Positions 8,342-18,915 of a DNA stretch of 64,000 nucleotides are shown here, piece after piece. The first letter of the stretch is position 1. The number at the start of each line of letters is the position of its first letter. Where the stretch lies: contig CAIJRD010000002.1 in the NCBI GenBank assembly GCA_903822975.1, positions 310,001-374,000 on the forward strand. The letters run 5' to 3'. The notes under the pieces are model-generated. The model was not told the DNA's origin. It ran no database searches and saw only the letters and a list, made by a program, of their open reading frames with translations. The stretch is from an uncultured Sinobacteraceae bacterium (GTDB lineage Bacteria; Pseudomonadota; Gammaproteobacteria; Nevskiales; Nevskiaceae). A program made the position numbers and the translations under genes.

Positions 8342-9358
8342 CTAGACCTTGGCGAGGGTGCCTTCGTCGGCCGCGGTGTAGAACTGCTTGAACCATTTGC
8401 GGTACTGCAGGATAGGACCATCGCCGTCGCACAACAGCGGATTCGGCCGATATTTCTTGTTGTTCCAGACGATGAAATCGACGCTCTCGAAACCCGCGCT
8501 CTCTTCGCCCTCGGCGGCACCGATCATATGGTCCACCAACTTCTTGGAGATGTGCAGTTCCTTGCTGCCTTCCGCATAGTCCTTGTAGCGGAAGCTCATG
8601 TTCATCTGGCTGCGCTCGGCGGTGATCGGCTGCGTGTAGGAGATCATCGTCGCGCTGATGCCTTCCTGGGTGAACTGGAAGACATTGAGTCCCGGACCAT
8701 AGCCGCGACCGACGATGTAGCCGTTCGCCATATTGATATCGATGATGTGCTTCTCGAAGTTGACGACTGCCGGCGGAATGCCCGGTGCGCCGTGCAGGAA
8801 CTTCAGATGCGCGAAGTCGACGCCGTTCTCGGCGATTTCCTGAATTGCCGTGTTGACCGGCCAGGTGCCGCGGCGAGTGCAGGCATAGCCGGCGTCTTCC
8901 ATCTCGGGAATATGCGGCAGCTCCCAGGTTGGCGCCTCGCACTTCGGATCGAACCAGGCCCAGATCAGGCCATATTTCTCGGCCATCGGCAGGGTGCGCA
9001 GAATCGCCTGCTTCTTGGTGACCGGCGGCATCACCTTGGCGTACGGAATCTTCTTGCAGAAACCGGCGGTGTCGTATTCCCAGTGATGGAACGGGCAGCG
9101 CAGATTCTCGCCGACGACCTTGCCCCCGTGGCCGAGATGCGCACCCAGGTGCGGGCAATACGGATCGGACAAACCTACCTGGCCGCCTTCGGTGCGGAAC
9201 AACACCCACTCCTGATCGAACAGCTGCACATTGCGCAGTTCGCCGGCTTTCAGGGTGTCGGAGTAATCGACGAAGAACCAGCCGGTTGGAATCGGAAACG
9301 GGCAGCGTTCCAGCGTTTTCGTTTCAGCCAGCAACTGCTGCAGATTGATTGCGCCCAT
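8342..9358 (-). CDS. Rieske non-heme iron oxygenase, KshA-like
   Basis: 338 residues from ATG 9358, with GGAGA upstream. The Rieske centre is Cys68-x-His70 (YCPHLGAHLG) and Cys88-x2-His91 (RCPFHHWEYD). The mononuclear iron motif is NGVDFAHLKFLH with Asp181, His184 and His189. The stretch after the cluster (GFCKKIPYAK, VMPP) resembles 3-ketosteroid 9-alpha-hydroxylase KshA and cholesterol 7-desaturase rather than ring-hydroxylating dioxygenases, so a steroid or terpenoid-like substrate is plausible but unproven. The ferredoxin gene follows 107 bases downstream; no beta subunit is present, as expected for this class. Confidence 0.87.
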   Translation of the reverse strand: MGAINLQQLLAETKTLERCPFPIPTGWFFVDYSDTLKAGELRNVQLFDQEWVLFRTEGGQVGLSDPYCPHLGAHLGHGGKVVGENLRCPFHHWEYDTAGFCKKIPYAKVMPPVTKKQAILRTLPMAEKYGLIWAWFDPKCEAPTWELPHIPEMEDAGYACTRRGTWPVNTAIQEIAENGVDFAHLKFLHGAPGIPPAVVNFEKHIIDINMANGYIVGRGYGPGLNVFQFTQEGISATMISYTQPITAERSQMNMSFRYKDYAEGSKELHISKKLVDHMIGAAEGEESAGFESVDFIVWNNKKYRPNPLLCDGDGPILQYRKWFKQFYTAADEGTLAKV

Positions 9359-9598
9359 CTTCTGTCTCCGAAGTCGTTGAACCGCTTGGCCCGCGTGCGT
9401 CAAAAAGGAATTGCCACTGCGCAATAATGCGCGCTGTTTGGGCAGCGATCCTCACAAAAACGGGCCTTGCATTTGTGCGTGACTTGCGGCAGGTAATTCC
9501 GACACGGCAGCGCAAAGCCGCCGGGAGCGGGCGTCCAAAGCTCGGCGATGCGTGAGTGGTGTTGCCAGTCCACTCGCATCAGCAGCCATGGTCCAAAC

Positions 9599-10621
9599 TC
9601 AGGCGAGTGCGGCTGCGGGCTCGAATCCAGGCTCGGTATGGCGCGGCAGCAGGTCGCCGCTGCGTGCGGGCGATAGCGATGGAAGTCCCAGCAGCGCATC
9701 GAGCCGCTCGCAATCGCGTTCGCTGCGCACCTGTGCGAACAGTGCGGTGGCGCCCGGATAGTTCCGTGTCAGCAACGCCAGCCATTGCTTGAGTCGACCG
9801 GGCGCGTACTGCGGTGGCAGCTTGGCGCGGCACTGCGTCCAGAAATTGCGCAGCAGTGGCAGGACTTCGGTCCAGCCCATTGCTGCGTGATCATGGCCGG
9901 CGCGGGCGGCAGCGATCTGCAAGGCCAGATCCGGCTGCGAGATCAGCCCGCGACCGAGCATGAAGTCGTCGACGCCGCAGACCGCGCGGCAGCGCCGCCA
10001 GTCGTCCACGCTCCAGATTTCACCATTCGCATACACCGGCACCGAAACGGCTTCGGCGACGCGGGCGACCCAGTGCCAGTGCGCGGGCGGCTTGTAGCCA
10101 TCCATCTTGGTCCGGGCATGCACCACCAACTGTGCGGCACCGCCGTCGACCAGTGCACGGGCGCAGTCGAGTGCGCCGTCCGGGCTTTCGTATCCAAGCC
10201 GCATCTTCGCCGTCACGGGCACATCGGCGGGCAAGGCCTTACGCACGGCAGACACGATGGCATGGAGCAATTCGGGTTCGTTCAGCAGCACCGCACCGCC
10301 GCGTGAACGGTTCACCGTCTTTGCCGGGCAGCCGAAATTGAGGTCGATCACCGGCGCGCCGAGCGAAGCGGCGAGGGCGGCGTTGTCGGCCAGACAGGCG
10401 GGATTCGAGCCCAGCAGCTGAAGCCGCATCGGCGTGCCGGCGCGCGTGCGCCAGCCGGCGGCCATCTCTGGCGCGAATTTGCGGAAGTAGGCCGGCGGCA
10501 GCAGCGTGTCGTTGACGCGGATGAATTCGGTCACGCACCAGTCGATGCCGCCGACCGCCGTCAGCACATCGCGCAGCACGTCGTCGACCAAGCCCTCCAT
10601 CGGGGCCAACGCCAGTTGCAT
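9599..10621 (-). CDS. dusC: tRNA-dihydrouridine(16) synthase DusC
   Basis: 340 residues from ATG 10621, where the family start [20 protein letters not shown] begins; the much longer open frame upstream is noise. Dus enzymes reduce uridines in the tRNA D-loop with FMN. Seen: [27 protein letters not shown] with the catalytic cysteine, [32 protein letters not shown] and [20 protein letters not shown] and NCGCPSKTVN-type motifs make it DusC rather than DusA or DusB. The C-terminus runs about 25 residues beyond E. coli DusC. Confidence 0.93.
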   Translation of the reverse strand: MQLALAPMEGLVDDVLRDVLTAVGGIDWCVTEFIRVNDTLLPPAYFRKFAPEMAAGWRTRAGTPMRLQLLGSNPACLADNAALAASLGAPVIDLNFGCPAKTVNRSRGGAVLLNEPELLHAIVSAVRKALPADVPVTAKMRLGYESPDGALDCARALVDGGAAQLVVHARTKMDGYKPPAHWHWVARVAEAVSVPVYANGEIWSVDDWRRCRAVCGVDDFMLGRGLISQPDLALQIAAARAGHDHAAMGWTEVLPLLRNFWTQCRAKLPPQYAPGRLKQWLALLTRNYPGATALFAQVRSERDCERLDALLGLPSLSPARSGDLLPRHTEPGFEPAAALA

Positions 10622-11036
10622 GAATACGGTCTCGCGTTTGCGCGGCAGAAAGTGGAGCCGGTGATTATCCACTGAACCTGCCGTCCCGGCACCCGCCAGC
10701 CGATCGCGTCGGCGTTCCGTCAAAAAGCCGGCGAGTGCCTGAGGTCGCGCATGCAGAGAACAGTTCCGGCAATCGAATGCCCGAAGCGGGTCCGGCACAG
10801 CGGTGCAGGCGTCCGGGAATTGCATGGCGTCCGTGCAGGCGAGGGTCCGCTGAAGGTGGGCGCCGCCGCAGTCAAAATGTCGGCGCGCCTGCACGGTTTC
10901 GCCGGTATTCGCCGCTGGTATGCGGCTTGCTCCAGGCCTGCCGACTCCAGGAGGTCTGCATGGTCCATCTCGCGAAACTGATCCGCCGCAATGCCGTAGC
11001 GAAGCTGTGCCTGAGGGCCAGCCAAGGGGCCTGGGT
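10622..11036. other. Divergent intergenic region dusC/fliM
   Basis: About 415 bases without a credible gene. Holds a sigma-54-type promoter candidate on the plus strand at 10916-10931. Confidence 0.5.
10916..10931 (+). promoter_or_regulatory. Candidate sigma-54 (-24/-12) promoter for fliM
   Basis: TGGTATG-N4-TTGCT matches the sigma-54 consensus TGGCACG-N4-TTGCW at all but two fixed positions, with the GG and GC elements at exact spacing, 106 bases before the fliM ATG. Class II/III flagellar genes in gammaproteobacteria commonly use RpoN with FleQ/FlrC. One such match could arise by chance. Confidence 0.45.
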
Positions 11037-12047
11037 ATGAGCGGGCCGCTGCAGGATCTGCTCTCGCAAGACGAGATCGATGCGCTGCTGCACGGCGTCA
11101 ACAACGGCGAAGTGGATGTGGCACCGCCACCGGCGCCGGGCGAAGTGCGCGGGTACGACTTCACTGCGCAAGACCGCATCATCCGCGGCCGCATGCCGAC
11201 GCTGGAGATGATCAACGAGCGATTCGCGCGACTGTTCCGGATCGGCTTGTTCAACATGATGCGGCGCACGCCGGAGCTGACCGTCGTCGGCATGGAACTG
11301 CTCAAGTTCAACGAGTACACCCATTCGCTCTATGTGCCGACCAGCCTCAACCTGATCCGCATCAAGCCGCTGCGTGGCACCGCGCTGTTCGTATTCGAAC
11401 CGAAGCTGGTGTTTGCCGTGGTCGAGAATTTCTTCGGCGGCAATGGCCGCTACGCCACCAAGATCGAAGGGCGGGAATTCACGCCGACCGAACTGCGCGT
11501 GATCCAGTTGCTGATCCGCCAGGCATTTGCCGACTTGCACGAAGCCTGGTCGCCGGTGATGCCGCTGGAATTCGAATACCTGCAGTCGGAAGTGAATCCG
11601 CATTTCGCCAATATCGTGGCGCCGTCGGAAGTCGTGGTCGTCTCCAAATTCCGTATCGAACTCGATGGCGGCGGCGGCGACCTGCACATCACGATGCCCT
11701 ACTCGATGCTGGAACCGATCCGCGAGCAGCTCGACGCCGGTGTGCAATCCGACCGCGCCGACAAGGATGAGCGCTGGGCCGCCGCACTGCGCGAGCAGAT
11801 CAAGGATGCCGAAGTCGATCTCGATACCGAACTGGCGCGCACCAGCATCAGCCTGCGCAAACTGATGAGCCTGAAGCCGGGCGACATCATTCCGATCAAC
11901 ATGGCCAAGAGCATCGATCTGAGTGTCGATGGTCTGCCGCTGTTCCGCGGTCAGTTCGGGGTCAACAACGGTCACAACGCCGTGCGTATCACCGAAGTCG
12001 TGCGGCGCAGCCCGACGTTTGCAACACCCACCGGTTCATTCCGATGA
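11037..12047 (+). CDS. fliM: Flagellar motor switch protein FliM
   Basis: 336 residues from ATG 11037, with AAGGGG upstream. FliM forms the C-ring middle and binds CheY-P. The N-terminal CheY-binding helix is [11 protein letters not shown] (residues 7-17). The middle domain has [37 protein letters not shown] with FGGNGR, and [19 protein letters not shown]. The C-terminal SpoA domain ends [20 protein letters not shown] and [18 protein letters not shown]. Normally fliM sits in a fliLMNOPQR operon; here it leads a cheY-cheZ pair and no other flagellar structural gene is in the window. Confidence 0.96.
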   Translation: MSGPLQDLLSQDEIDALLHGVNNGEVDVAPPPAPGEVRGYDFTAQDRIIRGRMPTLEMINERFARLFRIGLFNMMRRTPELTVVGMELLKFNEYTHSLYVPTSLNLIRIKPLRGTALFVFEPKLVFAVVENFFGGNGRYATKIEGREFTPTELRVIQLLIRQAFADLHEAWSPVMPLEFEYLQSEVNPHFANIVAPSEVVVVSKFRIELDGGGGDLHITMPYSMLEPIREQLDAGVQSDRADKDERWAAALREQIKDAEVDLDTELARTSISLRKLMSLKPGDIIPINMAKSIDLSVDGLPLFRGQFGVNNGHNAVRITEVVRRSPTFATPTGSFR

Positions 12048-12148
12048 AGCCGTGCAATTCGGCGTACGCCACGCCAGCCTTCGCGGCCGCAGCCGCATCA
12101 CCTGCAATCCACCCAGAGCCGGCGACGGTCAGGGCCGGGAGATAAGTT

Positions 12149-12544
12149 TTGGACAAGAACATGCGGATTCTGATCGTCGACGATTTCTCGACCATGCGGC
12201 GCATCGTCAAGAACCTGCTGCACGACCTTGGCTACACCAATACGGCCGAAGCCGATGACGGCAAAACCGCGTGGACCGCGTTGCAGACCACCACCTTCGA
12301 TTTCGTCGTCACCGATTGGAACATGCCGGGCATGACCGGCCTGGATCTGTTGAAGAAGATCCGCGCCGATGCGCGGATGTCGACGCTGAAGGTGCTGATG
12401 GTCACCGCCGAAGCGCAGCGTGAGCAGATCATTGAAGCGGCACAGGCCGGCGTGAACGGCTACATCATCAAGCCCTTCACCGCGATCACGCTGAAGGAGA
12501 AGCTCGAGAAGATCCTGCAGCGCAGTTTGGGTGCGGCGGCATGA
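12149..12544 (+). CDS. cheY: Chemotaxis response regulator CheY
   Basis: 131 residues, single receiver domain. Start is TTG 12149 ([20 protein letters not shown]): GGGAG lies 8 bases before it, and the lead matches E. coli CheY (ADKELKFLVVDDF); ATG 12161 is the alternative. The acidic pair DD, the phospho-acceptor Asp in [13 protein letters not shown], Thr in MVTAEAQRE and Lys in IIKPFTA are all present, and [13 protein letters not shown] is the CheY signature that distinguishes it from other receivers. It lies between fliM (target of CheY-P) and cheZ (its phosphatase), so this is the motor CheY. Confidence 0.95.
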   Translation: MDKNMRILIVDDFSTMRRIVKNLLHDLGYTNTAEADDGKTAWTALQTTTFDFVVTDWNMPGMTGLDLLKKIRADARMSTLKVLMVTAEAQREQIIEAAQAGVNGYIIKPFTAITLKEKLEKILQRSLGAAA

Positions 12545-13152
12545 GCGCGACGGCGGACGAGGGCGCGGCAGGCGAACGCCTGTACGTCGGCCTCGCCCGG
12601 CTGACGCGTTCGCTGCACGACAGCCTGCGCGAACTCGGTCTCGATGGCCGCTTGTCGCGCCTGGCCGGCGATGAAATCCCGGACGCCTGCGTGCGGCTCG
12701 ATTACGTCGTCAAGATGACCGAGGAAGCCGCGCATCGCACGCTCGATCTGGTCGATGACGGTCGCGCGATTGCCGATGGCATTGCCGACGTCGCAGCACA
12801 CTTGGGCGCCTTGCAGCTGCGCGCCGGACCGCTGGCCGGCGAGCTGCAGGGTGCCGGTGCGGCCATTGGCGATGCGCAGACACAATTGCGCGCGACGCTG
12901 ACCGCGCTCGCGCAGGCGCAGGAGTATCAGGATATTTCCGGCCAGGTGATCCGTCGCGTCATCGGCCTGGTGCGCGATGTCGAATCGGCCCTGATCGAAT
13001 TGCTCGGCACCGGCGTCTTGCTGAATACCGCAGCCGACCACCGTGCCCAGGGCCTTCCCGGTCCGGTGGTCCCCGGCACCAGTCGCAACGGCCCGAGCAA
13101 CGGCGCCGATCAGGACGATGCCGATCGTCTGCTGGCCAGTCTGGGCTTTTGA
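12541..13152 (+). CDS. cheZ: CheY-P phosphatase CheZ
   Basis: 203 residues, starting ATGA over the cheY stop. CheZ removes phosphate from CheY-P. Catalytic region: [15 protein letters not shown] carries the Asp and the Gln that insert into the CheY active site (QDLTGQVIKRM in E. coli). The C-terminus [11 protein letters not shown] is the CheY-docking peptide (DDLLDSLGF in E. coli). The middle is one long alpha-hairpin rich in Ala/Leu. The linker before the docking peptide is Gly/Ser/Asn-rich. Confidence 0.95.
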   Translation: MSATADEGAAGERLYVGLARLTRSLHDSLRELGLDGRLSRLAGDEIPDACVRLDYVVKMTEEAAHRTLDLVDDGRAIADGIADVAAHLGALQLRAGPLAGELQGAGAAIGDAQTQLRATLTALAQAQEYQDISGQVIRRVIGLVRDVESALIELLGTGVLLNTAADHRAQGLPGPVVPGTSRNGPSNGADQDDADRLLASLGF

Positions 13153-13619
13153 TCGACGCAAAGGCGTGATGGCGCGCCTGCGCGCTACTGCCGGTGTAGC
13201 GACCGGGCAGAAGACGCGTGCCGACTAGGCGCTCCCGTCGATCGACGCCGATCGGTCGCACCTCGGCGGTCCGAATCTCCATCGGCGCTGCAGGCCGCCG
13301 TGCGTCGGGATCGATCGCGTTGGCGAGCCTCTACGGCGGTAACGCCGCGACATTAATGCGGTCGATCCGCTTGCCGCGTGTTTTATTCGGCTCCGGCGCG
13401 TAGGGGTTCGCATGGGCGCACGACGTGTGCCGCCGTTCGAATCGCGGGCGATTGCGGGCGATTGCGAGCGACCGCCGCAGGTTCGAGACATGCCGGACAG
13501 AGCGGATGCAGGCCTTACCGCTGGTTCCCTCTTTTCGGTCCGCTCGTCGCCGTTGACCGGCGTCGACGTTCAGTCGGGGCCGCAACCGGCCGCTAGAAAC
13601 TCGACCAAAGGAGTCACCC
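13153..13619. other. Intergenic region between cheZ and the che2-like operon
   Basis: 467 bases with no credible gene; likely the promoter region of the second chemotaxis operon. I found no good sigma-28 or sigma-54 match. Confidence 0.5.
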
Positions 13620-13982
13620 ATGCGCCCTGCCTCTACTACCGTCCGCGCACCGCGCCCGCCCCGTGGCGCCAAGCATGCCGCGCTTGCGCTGGCTGCTAAG
13701 CCCAAGGGCTTCAGCTTGCCGGCCGAACTCGACATCGCCGGCGCATCGACACTGCAACAGCGGCTCGAAAGCCTGCTGGACATGCCGGAGCGCGTGCAAC
13801 TCGACGCCTCCGAAGTGCAGCGCGTGCATTCGGCCGCATTGCAATTGTTCTGCTTATTCTGTCGGGATCGCCGGGCCCAAGGCCGCGATGTCGAATTCTT
13901 GCGACCGTCGCCGGCACTGTTGTCGGCGGCTGCCTTGCTCGGTGCATCGACCTTGCTGCAACTCGCGTCGGTGCGCTCATGA
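13620..13982 (+). CDS. STAS-domain protein heading the chemotaxis operon
   Basis: 120 residues with AAGGAG 8 bases before the ATG. After a basic lead of about 30 residues, a STAS fold is visible: FSLPAELDIAGASTLQQRL, then LDASEVQRVHSAALQLF, the site where anti-sigma antagonists have D-x-S-x-V-x2-x-D-S-x-G, with the phospho-acceptor serine kept but Asp-Ser replaced by His-Ser, and a final LLSAAALLGASTLLQL helix. STAS proteins at the head of che operons are thought to be phospho-acceptors or binding modules. The stop overlaps the following CheY start (ATGA). Confidence 0.8.
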   Translation: MRPASTTVRAPRPPRGAKHAALALAAKPKGFSLPAELDIAGASTLQQRLESLLDMPERVQLDASEVQRVHSAALQLFCLFCRDRRAQGRDVEFLRPSPALLSAAALLGASTLLQLASVRS

Positions 13983-14341
13983 GCCGCATCCTGGCGGTTG
14001 ATGATTCGACATCGATGCGGCAGATGGTTGCGTTTACGCTGACTGCGGCCGGATTCGAAGTAGCCGAGGCGGCGGACGGCGAGGCCGCGCTGGCACTGGC
14101 GAAGAAAGAGAAGTTCAAGCTGGTGCTGACCGACGTCAACATGCCCAACATGGATGGCATCACGCTGGTGCGCGCGCTGCGGGTGTTGCCGGATTACAAA
14201 TTCACGCCGCTGTTGATGCTGACCACCGAATCGGGCCCGGAGAAGAAGCAGGAAGGGCGGGCGGCGGGTGCCACCGGCTGGCTGGTGAAGCCGTTCAATC
14301 CGGAGCAGCTGCTGCTGACCGTCAAACGCGTTCTGGGCTGA
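13979..14341 (+). CDS. CheY-type response regulator (second)
   Basis: 120-residue receiver coupled by ATGA overlap to the STAS gene and 13 bases before cheA. MSRILAVDDSTSMRQMV, VLTDVNMPNMDG (phospho-acceptor Asp), LLMLTTESGPEKK and WLVKPFNPEQLL are typical of the single-domain regulators that head P. aeruginosa che2-like or PilG/McpA-type operons. It lacks the AQAGVNGY signature of the motor CheY at 12149, so it may act as phosphate sink or serve a different output. Confidence 0.9.
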   Translation: MSRILAVDDSTSMRQMVAFTLTAAGFEVAEAADGEAALALAKKEKFKLVLTDVNMPNMDGITLVRALRVLPDYKFTPLLMLTTESGPEKKQEGRAAGATGWLVKPFNPEQLLLTVKRVLG

Positions 14342-14354
14342 CCGGCGCGCAACG

Positions 14355-16352
14355 ATGAGCATCGATCTGCAGCAATTTCATCGAACCTTCTTCGAAGAGT
14401 GCTTCGAAGGTCTCGATTTGATCGAGCGCGAACTGCTCCACATGAGCGGCGACGCCAGCGGCGAAACCGTCAACGCGGTGTTTCGCGCCGCGCATTCGAT
14501 CAAGGGCGGTGCGGCGACGTTCGGCTTCGCCGCGATCGCGTCGTTCACGCACCACATGGAAACGCTGCTCGACCAGATGCGCAGCGGCAAACGTGCGATC
14601 AGCGAGGCTGCGGTGGATCTGCTGCTGCGCGCAACCGATGCCTTGCGCGGTCTGCTGAATGCAGCGCGAGATGGCACTGTGCTGAACCAGGCCGTGGTGA
14701 TCGAGGCCGAGGCCGAGTTGCAACGCTTTCTGAACGATGCGCCGCCGTCGACCTCGATTGCACAAACGACATCGGCAGCGCCGGCGGCGTCGGCGTCGGC
14801 GAATGCCGAGCAGGTCTACCTGATTCATTTCGTGCCGCTGCCGGAGCTGTTCCGCAGCGGCAATGATCCGCTGCTGATCCTGCGGGAACTGGCGGGGCTG
14901 GGCGCGCTCGAGAGCACGCTGGAGATTGATCCGCAGGCGACGCTGGTCGCCGCCGACGCGGAGTCCTGCCTGATGTCCTGGCGCCTGCGCCTGCGCTGCA
15001 CGCACAGCGAAGCCGAAGTGCGCGACGTCTTCGTCTGGGTTGAAGGCGATTGCCAGCTCGAAATCGTGCGGGAAGCCAGTATTGCAGCACCGTCGCGGTC
15101 GGCCGTGGTCGCAGAGGCATCGCCGGCGGTGGTAGTCGACGCCAGCGTCGCGCGCTTGGTCGAACATGCGCCCGCCGATGGCGGGTCGATCCGTGTGGCG
15201 ACCGAGAAGATCGACGCGCTGATGAATCTGGTCGGTGAGTTGATCATCACCCAGGCGATGCTCACGCAACGCGCCAGCACGCTCGATCCGGTTATCAATG
15301 AAAAGCTGCTGGCCGGGCTTACGCAGCTCGATCGCAATACGCGTCTGCTGCAGGAAGCGGTGATGAGCACGCGCATGCTGCCGATCGACAACGTCTTCAG
15401 CCGCGTGCCGCGCATGATTCGCGACCTCGCCGGCAAGCTCGGCAAACAGGCGCGCCTGAGCACCTTCGGCGAGGCGACCGAACTCGACAAGAGTGTGATC
15501 GAAAAACTCAGCGATCCGCTCAATCACTTAGTGCGGAACAGTCTCGACCACGGCATCGAATTGCCGGAAGAACGCCTGGCGGCCGGCAAGGACGCCGTCG
15601 GCACGGTCACGCTGAAGGCGATGCATCAGGGCGACAACATCGTCATCGAAGTCGCGGATGACGGTCGCGGGCTCGATCGCAAACGCATTCTGGCGAAGGC
15701 ACGCGAGCGCGGCATCGACTGCGGCGATCACTTCAGCGACAGCGATGTCTGGCAACTGATTTTCGCACCCGGTTTCTCCACCGCAGCGCAGGTGACCGAT
15801 GTCTCGGGTCGCGGTGTCGGCATGGATGTGGTCAAGCGCAACATCGGCGCGCTCGGCGGCAGCGTCGAACTGAGTTCGGTCGAAGGCCGCGGTTCGCGAA
15901 CGCTGATCCGTCTGCCGCTAACGCTGGCGATTCTCGACGGCATGTCGGTGGAAGTCGCCGGTGACGTATTCATTCTGCCGCTGTCATCGGTGATCGAATC
16001 GCTGCAGCCCGGCGCCGAGCAGATCAAGAGTGTCGCGCAGGCCGGCAGCCTGGTGCGCGTACGCAAGGAGTACCTGCCGCTGGTGGATCTGCGCAGCTGG
16101 TTCGGCCTCGCCGGTACGTCGCCACCGCCGGAAGAAGCCATCGTCGTCATCGTCGAATCCGAGGGCCGCAAGCTGGCTTTGCAGGTCGATGCCCTGGTCG
16201 GTCAGCAGCAGGTGGTCATCAAGAGTCTTGAAGCCAACTATCGCCGGATACGCGGCGTCTCCGGCGCCACCATTCTCGGCGATGGACGCGTCTCCTTGAT
16301 TCTGGATGTCGGTGCGGTGGTCCGTCATTTCAGTCACGCGCAGGCCGCGTGA
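14355..16352 (+). CDS. cheA: Chemotaxis histidine kinase CheA
   Basis: 665 residues. P1 Hpt domain with phospho-His47 ([15 protein letters not shown]); an Ala/Ser-rich linker; a P2-like region (residues about 155-235); P3 dimerisation ([18 protein letters not shown]); P4 ATPase with N-box [20 protein letters not shown] (about 387-406) and G1 [10 protein letters not shown]2 [18 protein letters not shown]; and a C-terminal CheW-like P5 domain ([47 protein letters not shown]). All catalytic elements look intact. It is the only CheA in the window. Confidence 0.96.
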   Translation: MSIDLQQFHRTFFEECFEGLDLIERELLHMSGDASGETVNAVFRAAHSIKGGAATFGFAAIASFTHHMETLLDQMRSGKRAISEAAVDLLLRATDALRGLLNAARDGTVLNQAVVIEAEAELQRFLNDAPPSTSIAQTTSAAPAASASANAEQVYLIHFVPLPELFRSGNDPLLILRELAGLGALESTLEIDPQATLVAADAESCLMSWRLRLRCTHSEAEVRDVFVWVEGDCQLEIVREASIAAPSRSAVVAEASPAVVVDASVARLVEHAPADGGSIRVATEKIDALMNLVGELIITQAMLTQRASTLDPVINEKLLAGLTQLDRNTRLLQEAVMSTRMLPIDNVFSRVPRMIRDLAGKLGKQARLSTFGEATELDKSVIEKLSDPLNHLVRNSLDHGIELPEERLAAGKDAVGTVTLKAMHQGDNIVIEVADDGRGLDRKRILAKARERGIDCGDHFSDSDVWQLIFAPGFSTAAQVTDVSGRGVGMDVVKRNIGALGGSVELSSVEGRGSRTLIRLPLTLAILDGMSVEVAGDVFILPLSSVIESLQPGAEQIKSVAQAGSLVRVRKEYLPLVDLRSWFGLAGTSPPPEEAIVVIVESEGRKLALQVDALVGQQQVVIKSLEANYRRIRGVSGATILGDGRVSLILDVGAVVRHFSHAQAA

Positions 16353-16383
16353 TCTCACCAAGAGTGGTATCGGCAAGGTTCCC

Positions 16384-16896
16384 ATGAATAAAGCAAACGA
16401 AACGAGTACGAGTCTGCAGCCGGTGGCGGTCGTAGCGGACATGCCGAGTGAGTTCCTGACATTCACGCTGGGTGGCGAAGCCTACGGCGTCGACATCCTC
16501 AAGGTGCAGGAAATCCGTGGCTACGACACCGTGACCAAAATTCCAGAAGCACCCGAGTTCATCAAGGGTGTGATCAACCTGCGCGGCACCATCGTGCCGG
16601 TGGTCGACATGCGGCTGAAGTTCCGGCTGAGCAAGGTCGAGTACAACGAGTTCACCGTGATGATCGTGCTGAACATCGCCCGGCGCGTGGTCGGCATGGT
16701 GGTCGATGGCGTGTCCGACGTGTTGCAACTCACGCCCGAACAGATCCGCCCGGCGCCGGAGTTCGGCAACCTGGTGAACACCCGTTTCATTACCGGCATC
16801 GGCGCGCTCGACGAGCAGATGCTGATCCTGATCGATATCGAGAAGTTGATGAGCAGCGACGACATGGCGTTGATGGATAGCGCCGCCCTCCACTGA
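16384..16896 (+). CDS. cheW: Chemotaxis coupling protein CheW
   Basis: 170 residues from ATG 16384; the upstream part of the open frame overlaps cheA and does not resemble CheW. Two five-stranded beta-barrels: [40 protein letters not shown] with the [17 protein letters not shown] core, then [15 protein letters not shown] and [20 protein letters not shown]. Links the receptors to CheA P5. Only 31 bases from cheA and 21 from the MCP. Confidence 0.95.
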   Translation: MNKANETSTSLQPVAVVADMPSEFLTFTLGGEAYGVDILKVQEIRGYDTVTKIPEAPEFIKGVINLRGTIVPVVDMRLKFRLSKVEYNEFTVMIVLNIARRVVGMVVDGVSDVLQLTPEQIRPAPEFGNLVNTRFITGIGALDEQMLILIDIEKLMSSDDMALMDSAALH

Positions 16897-16917
16897 AGGT
16901 TTTGTCCGAGACCTTGT

Positions 16918-18915
16918 ATGAAACACTCCGCACGGAAAGCCAGTGTCAAACCCAGTTCACGCGCAGCGAGCAAGCGCCGCGTGGTGAAGAGTCCAATTAA
17001 AAAACGCGCCGCGCCCGCCTCCAAGCGCAAAGCCGAGCCGAACAAAGTTCGCGATGTTCGACGCGCGAGCTTGCTGCATATCGCCGATCTGGAAGGTCAG
17101 ATTGCCGCGATCGACAAGGCGCAGGCGGTGATCGAATTCACCCTCGACGGCCACATCATCAAGGCCAACGACAATTTCCTGAGCGTGATGGGCTACAGCG
17201 CCGCCGAGGTGATCGGCCAGCACCACGGCATGTTCGTCGAGCCCGACCGCCGCAACAGCCTCGAATATCGGCAGTTCTGGGAAAAGCTCGGCCGTGGTGA
17301 ATACGATGCGGGTCAGTACAAGCGCATCGGCAAGAATGGTCGCGAGGTCTGGATCCAGGCCAGCTACAACCCGATCTACGACCTCAACGGCAAACCGTTC
17401 AAGGTGGTGAAGTACGCCACCGACATCACCGCGCAGAGGCTGCAGGCGGCCGACGTTGACGGTCAGCTCGCCGCAATCGACAAGGCGCAGGCGGTGATCG
17501 AATTCACCCTCGACGGCCGCATCATCAAGGCCAACGAAAATTTCCTGAGCGTGATGGGCTACAGCGCCGCCGAGGTGATCGGCCAGCACCACAGCATGTT
17601 CGTGGAACCCGATCAACGCAACAGCCTCGAATACCGCCAGTTCTGGGAAAAACTAGGTCGCGGCGAATACGACGCGCGTCAGTATCGGCGCATCGGAAAA
17701 AATGGCCGCGAGGTCTGGATCCAGGCGAGTTACAACCCGATTCTCGATCTCAACGGCAAGCCCTTCAAGGTGGTGAAGTACGCCACCGACATCAGCCAGC
17801 AGACCGGCGTGTTCAACGATGTCGTGCGCGTGCTGTCGGCCTTGGCACAGGGCGATCTCACCGAACGCATCGATAGCCATTACGACGGCAAGTTCGGCGC
17901 GCTGAAGAACGATGCAAACACCACGGTGGATCAGCTGACGCTGATCGTGTCGCAGATCAAACAGGCCAGCGACACGATCAACACGGCGGCCGCCGAGATC
18001 GCCGCCGGCAACCAGGATTTGTCGAGCCGAACCGAGGAGCAGGCGGCGAGCCTCGAAGAAACGGCATCGTCGATGGAAGAGCTGACCAGCACGGTCAAGC
18101 AGAACGCCGAGAACGCGCGCCAGGCCAACCAGCTCGCGATCGGCGCCAGCGACATTGCCTTGAAAGGCGGCCGCGTCGTCGGCGAAGTGGTCACCACGAT
18201 GAGCGCGATCGATTCGAGTTCGCGCAAGATTGTCGACATCATCAGCGTGATCGACGGCATCGCCTTCCAGACCAACATTCTGGCGCTGAATGCGGCGGTG
18301 GAAGCCGCGCGTGCGGGCGAGCAGGGACGTGGCTTCGCGGTGGTGGCGGCCGAAGTCCGCAACCTCGCGCAACGCTCGGCGGCGGCTGCGAAAGAGATCA
18401 AGTCGCTGATCAGCGATTCAGTCGAGCGCGTCGGCGCGGGCTCCAAGCTGGTGGAACAGGCCGGCAAGACCATGGACGAAATCGTCAGCAGCGTGCGCCG
18501 CGTCACCGACATCATGGCGCAGATCACCGAGGCCTCGGAGGAGCAGAGCCAGGGCATCGAACAGGTCAACCGTACGGTGTCGCAGATGGATCAGGTGACG
18601 CAGCAGAACGCCGCCCTGGTCGAAGAAGCCACCGCATCGGCGCGCGCGATGGAAGAGCAGGCCGATGGCCTGCGGCAAACCATCAGCCAGTTCCGGCTTT
18701 CGACACAGGTCAGCGAAGCGCCGCTGCGCAGCAGCTCGGTCGTGCCCTTGGCGCCGGTGGTCCGGCGGAATGAGCGGGCACCGCTACCTGCGGCCGTTAA
18801 AGCAGAGAGCAAGCGACCCGCGTCACCGCGGCGGATTGCGGGCATGGGCTTCGCCCAGCGCAGCGACGTGAAGGATGCGGCTGCCGGTGGTGATTCGCAG
18901 TGGCAGGAATTCTGA
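16918..18915 (+). CDS. Soluble methyl-accepting chemotaxis protein with two PAS domains
   Basis: 665 residues and no transmembrane segment. A strongly basic lead (about 1-50), two near-identical PAS units (about 59-170 and 181-292; [49 protein letters not shown]), a HAMP-like stretch ([15 protein letters not shown]), then a full signalling hairpin whose tip holds [20 protein letters not shown]. The last residues QWQEF fit the xWxxF pentapeptide that tethers CheR. PAS-PAS-MCP without membrane helices resembles P. aeruginosa BdlA; position and pentapeptide resemble Aer2. An internal redox or oxygen cue is likely; the cofactor cannot be told. Confidence 0.95.
   Translation: MKHSARKASVKPSSRAASKRRVVKSPIKKRAAPASKRKAEPNKVRDVRRASLLHIADLEGQIAAIDKAQAVIEFTLDGHIIKANDNFLSVMGYSAAEVIGQHHGMFVEPDRRNSLEYRQFWEKLGRGEYDAGQYKRIGKNGREVWIQASYNPIYDLNGKPFKVVKYATDITAQRLQAADVDGQLAAIDKAQAVIEFTLDGRIIKANENFLSVMGYSAAEVIGQHHSMFVEPDQRNSLEYRQFWEKLGRGEYDARQYRRIGKNGREVWIQASYNPILDLNGKPFKVVKYATDISQQTGVFNDVVRVLSALAQGDLTERIDSHYDGKFGALKNDANTTVDQLTLIVSQIKQASDTINTAAAEIAAGNQDLSSRTEEQAASLEETASSMEELTSTVKQNAENARQANQLAIGASDIALKGGRVVGEVVTTMSAIDSSSRKIVDIISVIDGIAFQTNILALNAAVEAARAGEQGRGFAVVAAEVRNLAQRSAAAAKEIKSLISDSVERVGAGSKLVEQAGKTMDEIVSSVRRVTDIMAQITEASEEQSQGIEQVNRTVSQMDQVTQQNAALVEEATASARAMEEQADGLRQTISQFRLSTQVSEAPLRSSSVVPLAPVVRRNERAPLPAAVKAESKRPASPRRIAGMGFAQRSDVKDAAAGGDSQWQEF
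17092..17823 (+). repeat. Tandem duplication of a 366-bp PAS-coding unit
   Basis: Two in-frame copies, period 366 bases (122 codons). They differ at few codons (for example GHIIKAND versus [15 protein letters not shown] versus EPDQRNS, DAGQYKR versus DARQYRR), and long stretches are identical at DNA level including third positions, so the duplication is recent or homogenised. Confidence 0.9.

Noticed and set aside
13331..14362. Long antisense frames over the STAS/cheY/cheA genes
   Set aside because: GC-rich shadow frames opposite clear chemotaxis genes.
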